Of a stretch of 6,928 bases of DNA, positions 1 to 5,072 are shown one piece after another. Source of the DNA: Clostridia bacterium (GTDB taxonomy: Bacteria; Bacillota; Clostridia; Oscillospirales; Acutalibacteraceae); NCBI GenBank assembly GCA_024689165.1, contig JAILDS010000167.1, forward strand, positions 1 through 6,928, read 5' to 3'. How positions within the stretch are numbered: position 1 is the first letter of the stretch; each line of letters opens with the position of its first letter. The position numbers and the translations under genes are program-made. Below the pieces are notes generated by a model. That model made no database searches and was not told where the DNA came from. It saw nothing but the letters and a program-made list of their open reading frames with translations.

Positions 1-1
1 G

Positions 2-694
2 GCGAACGTGACGTTGTCGTGGAGTTCCAAGGCGTATAACGGCGCGGTGCAGAAGCCGACCGTTACGGTCAAGTCCGCCGCAGGCACTACACTTGCCGAG
101 GGCACGAGCTACACGGTAACGTACTCGACCGGCTGCAAGAAACCCGGGACCTACACGGTGACGATCACCGCCAAGGGCAGCTATTTCTCAGGCACGGTCG
201 AAAAGACCTTCAGGATCACGAAGCAGAAGCTTGCGGCGTCCCGCGTAACGCTGTCGGCGACCTCTTTCACCTACAATGCAAAGGTGCAGAAACCGACGGT
301 GACGGTAAAGAACGCGCAGGGCAAAGTGCTGACCGAAGGCACGAGCTACACCGTGACGTATTCGAGCGGCTGCAAGAACACCGGGACCTACACCGTGACG
401 GTGACCGCGAAGGGCAGCTATTACACCGGGACGGTCAAAAAGACCTTCAAGATCAACGCGCAGGCTCTCGCCGCCTCCCGGGTGACGCTGTCGGCCACGA
501 GCTTTACCTACAACGGCAAGGTGCAGAAGCCGACGGTAACGGTGAAGAACGCCGCCGGCTACAAACTCACGGAAGGGACCCATTACACAGTGGCGTGGTC
601 CGGCGCGTGCAAGGCGAAGGGCACGTACACCGTTACGATAACCGGCACGGGCAACTACACCGGCACGGTCAAAAAGACGTTCAAGATAGTATGA
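2..694 (+). CDS. C-terminal part of a surface/secreted protein with Ig-like repeats (5' end outside window)
   Basis: The frame is open from the left edge (first full codon at base 2) and stops with TGA at 692-694, so only the C-terminal ~230 residues are seen. They form about three tandem copies of a 79-residue, beta-rich module (237-bp period). Each copy runs VTLS, YNG/YNA-K-VQKPTVTVK, a G-containing turn, EGTxYTV, then a single Cys in GCK or ACK, GTYTVT and a closing GTVxKTF(K/R)I strand. This alternation of short strands and the Gly/Thr/Tyr content fit bacterial Ig-like modules repeated in exported proteins of gut Clostridia; the family assignment is from memory of the motif. The protein ends directly after the last strand, with no LPXTG motif, membrane anchor or dockerin, so any anchoring or catalytic domain must lie upstream. 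A role in adhesion or as a stalk is inference. No start or promoter is visible. Confidence 0.85.
   Translation, partial: ANVTLSWSSKAYNGAVQKPTVTVKSAAGTTLAEGTSYTVTYSTGCKKPGTYTVTITAKGSYFSGTVEKTFRITKQKLAASRVTLSATSFTYNAKVQKPTVTVKNAQGKVLTEGTSYTVTYSSGCKNTGTYTVTVTAKGSYYTGTVKKTFKINAQALAASRVTLSATSFTYNGKVQKPTVTVKNAAGYKLTEGTHYTVAWSGACKAKGTYTVTITGTGNYTGTVKKTFKIV
5..691 (+). repeat. Three tandem 237-bp repeats encoding 79-aa Ig-like modules
   Basis: Copies lie at about 5-241 (its beginning may be cut by the window edge), 242-478 and 479-691. The equivalent TLS codons begin at 11, 248 and 485, so the period is exactly 237 bp. Copies two and three are more alike than either is to copy one; for example they share SRVTLSATSFTYN and VQKPTVTVKNA. 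This suggests recent duplication or gene conversion between them. Confidence 0.9.
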
Positions 695-715
695 CGCGCG
701 TATAGCGCAGCAAGC

Positions 716-745
716 CCGCCGCCCCCGCGAAAGCGGGGGCGGCGG
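716..745 (+). terminator. GC-rich 13-bp hairpin after the Ig-repeat gene (terminator-like, no T tract)
   Basis: Bases 716-728 pair perfectly with 733-745 (13 bp, all G-C) around a GAAA tetraloop, 21 nt after the stop codon. Position and stability suggest an mRNA 3' end or stabiliser. The flanking sequence CATATTAAGG lacks the U run of a classical intrinsic terminator, so termination is inferred, not shown. Confidence 0.55.
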
Positions 746-751
746 CATATT

Positions 752-821
752 AAGGATGAAGGATGAAGTATGAAGGATGAAGTGATATCAGCCGATAGCA
801 GATAGCTGATAGCGGATAGCA
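752..821. repeat. Ten consecutive 7-nt units: AAGGATG-type then GATAGCN-type
   Basis: Units at 752, 759, 766 and 773 read AAGGATG, AAGGATG, AAGTATG and AAGGATG. Units at 780 and 787 are degenerate (AAGTGAT, ATCAGCC). Units at 794, 801, 808 and 815 read GATAGCA, GATAGCT, GATAGCG and GATAGCA. The two families keep the same 7-nt register across the whole 70 nt. Read on the minus strand they spell peptides such as SSFILHPSS and ISYLLSA, which I recall as frequent spurious translations in bacterial genomes, so this is probably a dispersed non-coding repeat type. Confidence 0.75.
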
Positions 822-866
822 AAAAGGCCTGAGTCGAATTATACTTATAGGCAGGTGTAAGGTTCA

Positions 867-957
867 GCACATCGGTAAGTTTTGGGTAAGAAATGGTGTT
901 GTCATAAGAAGCCGGTTTCGTACCGACGCAGTAGGGGCGACCCGTGTGGTCGCCCGA
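867..957 (+). repeat. 91-nt element, left copy of an inverted pair
   Basis: This copy pairs with 1096-1186 in opposite orientation. Its inner 38 nt (920-957) match the reverse complement of 1096-1133 at 35 positions, and its outer 12 nt (867-878) match the reverse complement of 1175-1186 perfectly. The ~41 nt between those blocks are diverged but of equal length. The inner block contains an 8-bp palindrome: GGGCGACC (935-942), a 5-nt loop, GGTCGCCC (948-955), similar in size to REP-type bacterial interspersed palindromes. Confidence 0.75.
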
Positions 958-1067
958 AACACGGGGCGCGAACGAACCGAAGGTTTTCTGACAACGTGAA
1001 CGTATAAAAACACGGTCCACACGGAAATGATTAATAATTCACGCGGTGTTTGCCCGTCGGGCGCCGT

Positions 1068-1094
1068 GTTCCGCGGCGGGTACCCCCGCGGAAC
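1068..1094. repeat. Palindrome GTTCCGCGG ... CCGCGGAAC
   Basis: Bases 1068-1076 pair perfectly with 1086-1094 (9 bp), with a G/C-rich centre containing GGGTACCC. It abuts the inner edge of the right 91-nt element. Confidence 0.55.
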
Positions 1095-1095
1095 A

Positions 1096-1186
1096 TCGGG
1101 CGACCACGCGGGTCGCCCCTACGTCGTCGGTACGCAACGATCTGCACACGCGGCACGGTCCCGCTTACTCTGATTTACCGATGTGC
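1096..1186 (-). repeat. 91-nt element, right copy of an inverted pair
   Basis: This is the inverted counterpart of 867-957 and has exactly the same length. It carries the palindrome GGGCGACC (1098-1105), loop ACGCG, GGTCGCCC (1111-1118). One of the three differences in the 38-nt core lies in the palindrome loop, which keeps the stem intact. It also contains most of a 10-bp inverted repeat (1139-1148 with 1182-1191, GATCTGCACA/TGTGCAGATC) that the left copy lacks. Confidence 0.75.
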
Positions 1187-1228
1187 AGATCTTGCCCCTT
1201 ACAGGTTCTTTTTTCATACTTGGTTTTT

Positions 1229-1259
1229 GCCCTTCGGGCGAGCGGCACTGAGGTGCCGC
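1229..1259. repeat. Two adjacent small hairpins
   Basis: GCCC-TTC-GGGC occupies 1229-1239. GCGGCAC-TGAG-GTGCCGC occupies 1242-1259 (7 bp, loop of four). They follow a T-rich stretch (CTTTTTTCATACTTGGTTTTT, in part, about 1208-1228). No function is recognised; they could belong to a further interspersed element. Confidence 0.4.
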
Positions 1260-1338
1260 GCTACCGGGGCAGAAGGTAACGTTTCGTTCTTAACTACTAC
1301 CTGGAAATATGCACTGTGGTCCCGCTTCGGAACGCAGA

Positions 1339-1364
1339 TCGCCCCCGCCTTCCGGCGGGGGCGA
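1339..1364 (-). terminator. GC-rich 11-bp hairpin after the flotillin gene (terminator-like, no T tract)
   Basis: Bases 1339-1349 pair with 1354-1364 (11 bp). On the minus strand, the sense of the flotillin gene, the loop reads GGAA, a GNRA tetraloop. The hairpin begins 15 nt after the flotillin stop codon. Like the hairpin at 716-745 it has a GCCCCCGC/GCGGGGGC core and no downstream U run. Confidence 0.55.
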
Positions 1365-1379
1365 AGGGTTTGCGCCGAG

Positions 1380-2921
1380 TTATTCGGCGGAGTCGGCGGC
1401 GGAGGCGCCTTCGGCGCTGTCCGCGGCGTCCGTTCCGGTCTGACCGCCCTTTTCTGCGGCTTCGCCCGTGTTGACGGTCACGCCCGGGATACCTGTGACG
1501 TTGATGTTGCGGTTGACTTTCGCGTCGTATGTACCGGAGCGCATGATCTCCGTGAGGTCGACGCCCGTGGCGTCGGACATGGTGTCCATTACCTGCCTGA
1601 TAATGACGGGGATGTTGGCGGAGATGTTTGCGGCGTCCGCGCCTGAGCCTGCGCCGCCCCCGTAGATGTTGATCTTGTCGATTGACTCCATGGGTTTTGC
1701 GATCGCTGCGGCCATGTCGGGCATGATGCGGATCATCATCTCGGCCATTGCCGCGCCGTTGTACTTCTGGTAAGCCTCGGCCTTCTTTTCCATCGCTTCG
1801 GCCTCCGCGAGACCCTTGCGTCTGGCTGCCTCGGCCTCAGCCTCGCCGCGCATGCGGATGCCCTCGGCTTCGGCCTCGTACTTGGCCCTGATGCCGGCGG
1901 CCTCCTGCTCGGCGGAGTACTTCTTCGCCTCGGCCTGCCTCTTCTGGACCTCGAGCTGGGCTTCCGCCTCGCGCTCGGCGCGGTACTTTTCGGCCTCGGC
2001 GACCTTGTTCACGGATGCTTCGAGCTCCTGGGCCCTGACCTGGACCTCCTTCGCGCGAAGCTCGGTCTCGCGCTCCGCCTTGGCGATCTCGGCGTTGACG
2101 GTCGCTGCCTTTATGGCCTTTTCCTGCTCCTGGCGCTGGATCTCGTAAGCGGCGTCCGCCTCGGCCTTCTTCACGTCCGCCAGCTTCTTGAGCTCGCTCC
2201 TGCGGATGTCGAGCTCGTTGTTGCGGCGGGCGATCTCGGTCTCGGCCTCGACTCTCGCGTCGTTGGCGCTCTTCTGGGACTTTGCCTGCTCGATAGCGAC
2301 GTCCCTGTCTGCCTGTGCCTTGGCGATGGCGGCGTCCTTTTTGATCTTGGCGGTGTTGTCCATACCGAGGTCTTTGATCAGGCCGTTCTCATCGATGACG
2401 TTCTGGATGTTGCAGGAAAGGATCTCGATGCCCAGCTTGTCCATGTCCTTCGACGCTTTTTCCATGACCTGGTCGGAGAAGGAGTCACGGTCGGTGTTGA
2501 TAGCCTTGAGGCTCAGCGTGCCGATGATCTCACGCATGTTGCCCTGAAGGGAATCCTGGAGCTCCATCGCGATGGCTTCGGGTTTTTTGTTCAGGAAGTT
2601 CTTCATTGCCAGCAGAAGGCCTTCCTTGTCGTTCCTGACGCGGATCTTTGCGACCGCGTCGACCTTGACGTTGATGAAGTCGTTTGTGGGGATGAAGGTG
2701 TCGGTCTTGATATCTACGGATATCTGACCCAGATAGATACGGTCGAGCCTCTCGAAGATCGGGAGCTTCACGCCCGCGCGGCCTATCAGGATCCTCGGCG
2801 TTTTCTTTACGCCGGATATGATGAACGCCATGTCGGGCGGGGATTTTACGTAGCTGGCGAGGAGAAGCGCAATAACGGCCGCTGCGGCGATGAGTGCGGG
2901 AATAATGATGGTCCAGGGCAT
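1380..2921 (-). CDS. floT: Flotillin (FloT/YuaG-like SPFH-domain membrane scaffold)
   Basis: The product is 513 aa, close to the ~509 aa of Bacillus subtilis FloT. Flotillins organise functional membrane microdomains and affect membrane fluidity, secretion and signalling. In order: a hydrophobic membrane segment at residues ~4-24; an SPFH/PHB domain at ~27-195 (PPDMAFIISG, LGQISVDIKTDTF, REIIGTLSLKAINTDRD, IEILSCNIQNVID); a long coiled coil rich in Ala-Glu repeats at ~195-385; and a C-terminal flotillin region at ~386-485 (IAKPMESIDKINIYGGG). A disordered acidic tail (GQTGTDAADSAEGAS) follows. The ATG at 2921 is chosen because GAAAGGAGC (2929-2937) sits 8 nt upstream and the hydrophobic segment starts at once. 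An in-frame ATG at 3071 lies inside the promoter and is rejected. No NfeD-type partner gene is adjacent in the window. Confidence 0.93.
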   Translation of the reverse strand: MPWTIIIPALIAAAAVIALLLASYVKSPPDMAFIISGVKKTPRILIGRAGVKLPIFERLDRIYLGQISVDIKTDTFIPTNDFINVKVDAVAKIRVRNDKEGLLLAMKNFLNKKPEAIAMELQDSLQGNMREIIGTLSLKAINTDRDSFSDQVMEKASKDMDKLGIEILSCNIQNVIDENGLIKDLGMDNTAKIKKDAAIAKAQADRDVAIEQAKSQKSANDARVEAETEIARRNNELDIRRSELKKLADVKKAEADAAYEIQRQEQEKAIKAATVNAEIAKAERETELRAKEVQVRAQELEASVNKVAEAEKYRAEREAEAQLEVQKRQAEAKKYSAEQEAAGIRAKYEAEAEGIRMRGEAEAEAARRKGLAEAEAMEKKAEAYQKYNGAAMAEMMIRIMPDMAAAIAKPMESIDKINIYGGGAGSGADAANISANIPVIIRQVMDTMSDATGVDLTEIMRSGTYDAKVNRNINVTGIPGVTVNTGEAAEKGGQTGTDAADSAEGASAADSAE

Positions 2922-3055
2922 GATAAACGCTCCTTTCATGAAGAATGCGGCGCTCGCGCGCCGCAGTTTCGTTTGCGGGGAAAAGCCCCCCCACGATATC
3001 TGCGTCTTGCTCTCAGCGGCGGGCTGTCTCGCCCGGTTCCGCCTCCGCTCGGCGC
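2922..3055 (-). promoter_or_regulatory. Long, GC-rich and probably structured 5' leader of the flotillin gene
   Basis: The predicted transcript start near 3055 leaves ~134 nt before the ATG. On the minus strand it shows TCTGCG (3053-3058) complementary to CGCAGA (2999-3004), a GGGC-GAGACA-GCCC hairpin (3020-3033) with flanking GCGG/CCGC complementarity, and a GCGGCGC-GCGA-GCGCCGC hairpin (2947-2964) ending 9 nt before the Shine-Dalgarno. No known riboswitch class is recognised. Confidence 0.4.
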
Positions 3056-3061
3056 AGACGT

Positions 3062-3090
3062 ATTGTACCATATCGCCCGGCGATTTTCAA
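3062..3090 (-). promoter_or_regulatory. Sigma-A-type promoter of the flotillin gene
   Basis: On the minus strand TTGAAA (3085-3090) is followed by a 17-nt spacer ending in TGG and by TACAAT (3062-3067). It begins 22 nt after the stop codon of the SGNH esterase gene, so the flotillin has its own start even though no terminator separates it from the upstream operon. It resembles a housekeeping promoter and not the sigma-W type known for B. subtilis floT. Confidence 0.75.
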
Positions 3091-3112
3091 TATTTCCACG
3101 GTGAAGAATACG

Positions 3113-4153
3113 TCACAATACCGGGCCGAGCACGGGAGTCAGCGCCTGCGCCATGGAGAAGAACCCGAGGTCGTTGGGGTGGCAGTCGTCCACCGTCCCG
3201 TCGTTTTTCGCCCGGGCCATGAGCGCCGGCCCGTCAAGGAAGAATACGTGTTCGTCCCCGGCCGCGACGGCGCGCTCGTACGTTGAGAGGACGACGCCCC
3301 TGCGCCGCTTCTCGTCTTCCGTAAGTATATATTTCGGGCGCGACATCATTATTACAGGTATGACCGGGTGCTTTTCGCGGATGGCGAGGAACATCTTTTC
3401 GTGCGTGCTTTTCAGGTGCCCGGCGGTCGGCGCGTTGTGGTCGTAGTCGAGCACGAAGGCGGACATGTCCAGCCCGGCGATATATTCCGTGATCTCGTCC
3501 TCTCCCTTTGCGCTGCCCGAAAAACCGAGGTTTACGTGGTCGACTCCGAGCTCCCTCGAAACGATGTTCTCATACGCGTTGCCGGGTCGCGACGCGCACC
3601 CGCCCTGAGTGATCGAGGAGCCGTAGTAAACGACGGGCGGTATATCGCGGTAGCCGCCGCCGGGCAGGACCGCCGAGCCTGCCTTCAGGCCTACGGCGAG
3701 CGAGTTCACGTTGGAATACAGCGGGAAGTGGATGAGCACGTCGCGCATGCCGGTCTCCCCAGGCTCCGCAGAGCTCTCAAATCCGTCTTTCATATCCGCA
3801 GGAGGCATGAACGAGCGGGCGTAGACCCCGTCGACGTACAGATCGAAGCCCCCTGAGCCGCTTATCGGGAAATGCGGGAAGTGCTCCACCCCCGACATCT
3901 TCGCGTTGATGATGATATACGGGCTGTCCGTCCTGAAACGCAGCCTGCCGCCGGCGGTGTTGGCGTGAAGATATTTGACGCCCTCGCCGACCCTTTCCGC
4001 GACCGCTTCGGGCAGCCGGCGGAACATCCCGTTTTCATAAAACACGCCGTATATTTTGAACGGTTCCTTCCTCGGGTCGAAGAATACGGCGTCCTCATGT
4101 CCGGAGGAGGTCTCGACCCTGAAATTCGGGTCTATCTCAAAGATCCTGCTCAT
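3113..4153 (-). CDS. SGNH/GDSL-family esterase with N-terminal GxDLY domain
   Basis: The product is 346 aa with no signal peptide, so it is probably cytoplasmic. The N-terminal ~160 residues form a beta-rich accessory domain carrying GFDLY (102-106), the signature of the GxDLY domain that precedes SGNH hydrolases. The C-terminal part has all SGNH blocks: YGSSITQGG with the likely nucleophile S180; GFSGSAKGE with oxyanion G213; DYDHNAP with N240; and DDCHPND with D322 and H325. Such enzymes remove acyl, often acetyl, groups from carbohydrates or other esters; the substrate cannot be told here. Start: the ATG at 4153 has TAAGGAG (4162-4168) 8 nt upstream. That site includes the stop codon of the PHP gene, so the two are almost certainly co-transcribed and probably translationally coupled. 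The usual GDS is GSS here, a common variant. Confidence 0.9.
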   Translation of the reverse strand: MSRIFEIDPNFRVETSSGHEDAVFFDPRKEPFKIYGVFYENGMFRRLPEAVAERVGEGVKYLHANTAGGRLRFRTDSPYIIINAKMSGVEHFPHFPISGSGGFDLYVDGVYARSFMPPADMKDGFESSAEPGETGMRDVLIHFPLYSNVNSLAVGLKAGSAVLPGGGYRDIPPVVYYGSSITQGGCASRPGNAYENIVSRELGVDHVNLGFSGSAKGEDEITEYIAGLDMSAFVLDYDHNAPTAGHLKSTHEKMFLAIREKHPVIPVIMMSRPKYILTEDEKRRRGVVLSTYERAVAAGDEHVFFLDGPALMARAKNDGTVDDCHPNDLGFFSMAQALTPVLGPVL

Positions 4154-4161
4154 TTTTATAT

Positions 4162-4168
4162 CTCCTTA
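4162..4168 (-). promoter_or_regulatory. Ribosome binding site of the SGNH gene, overlapping the PHP stop codon
   Basis: On the minus strand the site reads TAAGGAG. Its TAA (4166-4168) is the stop of the PHP gene and its GGAG lies 8 nt before the ATG of the esterase gene. This arrangement favours translational coupling. Confidence 0.85.
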
Positions 4169-4954
4169 AATTCTTTTCGGGAGTACGAGTTCCTTTTCCG
4201 GCGCCATGCCGAGCGTCTCAAGATACCTGACCGCGCGTTTTTCGAGATCGGGACGGTCGAGCCTTTCCGCGTCGTGCGCGTCGCAGCCGAGTACGACCTT
4301 CGCGCCGCGTTTTGCCGCCTGCTCCCAGAAGACCGGGTTGGGGTAGTGCCTGCCGTCGTCAAGCCCGAGCAGATTGTACTCGAGCGGCATGCCGCGCTCT
4401 TTCGACAGGGTTATGATCCTGTCGACCTGTTCTGCGTAAACGTCCCTGTCGCCGGTGAACCGGATGAGGTCGGGGTGCGCGACGTACAGGAACCTTCCGG
4501 TCTCTATGCCCTCGCAGACCTGGCTGCAGTACTTTTCAAGGCACCTCGGGTCCGTCGTCTCACGGAAGGAGTAGCCCTTGTTCGACCATTCCCCGCCGTC
4601 GTACTCGTTGCACGTGAAATGCTGGCCCATGATGAAGTATTCCACGCCGTTTTCGTCCGCCAGGGCGCAGAGGTCGGCGAAGTGAGCGGGGTAATACTCC
4701 GCCTCGAGGCCGATCCTTATATCTATGACGTCTTTGTATTCTTCCCGCAGGGAGCGCAGGGTCTCGCAGTAATCCGCAAGCTCGGCGCACCTCATCCGGA
4801 AGCCGGAATAGTGTATGTCCTCAAACGGGTACGGAGAGTGGTCGGCAAAGCCCAGCACCTTCATCCCGGCGGCGACCGCCGTCTCGATATATTCTCTCTC
4901 CGTTCCCCGCGCGTGAGTACAGCGGAACGTGTGAGTGTGGTAATTCGCGTACAT
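4166..4954 (-). CDS. PHP-domain phosphoesterase, histidinol-phosphatase (HisJ/HisK)-like
   Basis: The product is 262 aa from the chosen start, typical for this family, which hydrolyses phosphomonoesters with a metal cluster in a TIM-barrel-like PHP fold. Metal-site motifs are all present (numbering from ATG 4954): HTH (H6, H8) with C12 and H14, DH (D38-H39), GLEAE (E84, E86), GQH (H112), AHPD (H160) and GCDAH (D225, H227). Closest overall resemblance is to histidinol-phosphatases (YHTHTxxCxHA, GFADHSPYP). However, no histidine genes are nearby and the gene is paired with an SGNH esterase, so the true substrate may differ. Start choice: an in-frame GTG at 4963 and ATG at 4960 lie upstream, but CGGGGGTGAT (4959-4968) is a strong Shine-Dalgarno only for the ATG at 4954, and the predicted transcript begins near 4967. 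Probably cytoplasmic. Confidence 0.88.
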   Translation of the reverse strand: MYANYHTHTFRCTHARGTEREYIETAVAAGMKVLGFADHSPYPFEDIHYSGFRMRCAELADYCETLRSLREEYKDVIDIRIGLEAEYYPAHFADLCALADENGVEYFIMGQHFTCNEYDGGEWSNKGYSFRETTDPRCLEKYCSQVCEGIETGRFLYVAHPDLIRFTGDRDVYAEQVDRIITLSKERGMPLEYNLLGLDDGRHYPNPVFWEQAAKRGAKVVLGCDAHDAERLDRPDLEKRAVRYLETLGMAPEKELVLPKRI

Positions 4955-4958
4955 CTGC

Positions 4959-4967
4959 ATCACCCCC
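4959..4967 (-). promoter_or_regulatory. Shine-Dalgarno that fixes the PHP gene start at 4954
   Basis: GGGGGTGAT on the minus strand pairs along its length with the 16S rRNA 3' end (one G-U pair), and its GGGGG core is 8 nt from the ATG at 4954. It would overlap the alternative ATG at 4960 and GTG at 4963. Confidence 0.7.
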
Positions 4968-4974
4968 GGGGAGG

Positions 4975-5003
4975 ATTGTAAACCCCGGGAGGGATAAAGT
5001 CAA
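4975..5003 (-). promoter_or_regulatory. Sigma-A-type promoter of the PHP-SGNH operon
   Basis: On the minus strand TTGACT (4998-5003), a 17-nt spacer and TACAAT (4975-4980). Expected transcript start is 4967-4969, which leaves only about 13-15 nt of leader before the ATG at 4954, just enough for the Shine-Dalgarno. Confidence 0.7.
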
Positions 5004-5011
5004 TTAAGGCT

Positions 5012-5040
5012 TTGACAAAGAACCGGCGATGTAGTATAGT
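5012..5040 (+). promoter_or_regulatory. Sigma-A-type promoter of the ketopantoate-reductase-like gene
   Basis: A perfect TTGACA (5012-5017), a 17-nt spacer and TATAGT (5035-5040). Expected transcript start is about 5047, downstream of an in-frame ATG at 5043, which excludes that codon as the start. Only 8 nt separate its -35 box from the -35 box of the divergent promoter at 4975-5003. Confidence 0.8.
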
Positions 5041-5072
5041 CGATGCGAAGCTTGATAACGGAGGACTTTGAT

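Larger units (their letters stand above)
695..1379. other. Gene-free, repeat-rich region between convergent genes
   Basis: The 685 nt between the 3' ends of the Ig-repeat gene (+) and the flotillin gene (-) hold no frame with a ribosome binding site or recognisable protein. They hold, in order, a GC-rich hairpin (716-745), a 7-nt periodic tract (752-821), an inverted pair of 91-nt elements (867-957 and 1096-1186) around a 138-nt spacer, smaller palindromes (1068-1094, 1229-1239, 1242-1259), and a second GC-rich hairpin (1339-1364). No tRNA or rRNA is recognised. Because the region is downstream of both genes, repeat insertions here would not disrupt promoters, which may be why they accumulate. 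Confidence 0.8.

Noticed and set aside
752..821. CRISPR-like array
   Set aside because: The units are 7 nt with no spacers and no cas gene is present.
655..1020. 121-codon minus-strand frame in the repeat region
   Set aside because: Its peptide is a translation of the heptamer tract and the palindromic element (ISYLLSA, SSFILHPSS), with no ribosome binding site.
867..1186. Insertion sequence with transposase
   Set aside because: The 138 nt between the inverted arms cannot encode a transposase and no transposase fragment is seen; at most it is a non-autonomous element.
695..1379. tRNA, rRNA or known riboswitch in the gene-free region
   Set aside because: No cloverleaf, conserved rRNA segment or known aptamer core could be recognised by eye; the hairpins are simple palindromes.
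1046..1646. Two plus-strand open frames starting near 1046-1050
   Set aside because: They begin inside repeats and one runs antisense into the flotillin gene; the composition is Arg/Ala/Gly-rich and no motif is seen.
2922..3071. 50-residue N-terminal extension of the flotillin
   Set aside because: Its ATG at 3071 lies between the -35 and -10 boxes, upstream of the expected transcript start, while ATG 2921 has an ideal ribosome binding site and begins the membrane segment.
3872..4981. 369-codon plus-strand open frame across the PHP and SGNH genes
   Set aside because: It spans two real genes and their junction in antisense, shows no recognisable domain, and contradicts the conserved catalytic motifs on the minus strand.
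4966..4988. CCGGGG/CCCCGG hairpin that might hide the PHP ribosome binding site
   Set aside because: Most of it lies upstream of the expected transcript start (about 4967) and overlaps the -10 box, so it would not be in the mRNA.
5043..5072. Upstream ATG at 5043 for the PanE-like gene
   Set aside because: It precedes the predicted transcript start and has no ribosome binding site; GGAGG at 5060-5064 serves the ATG at 5073.
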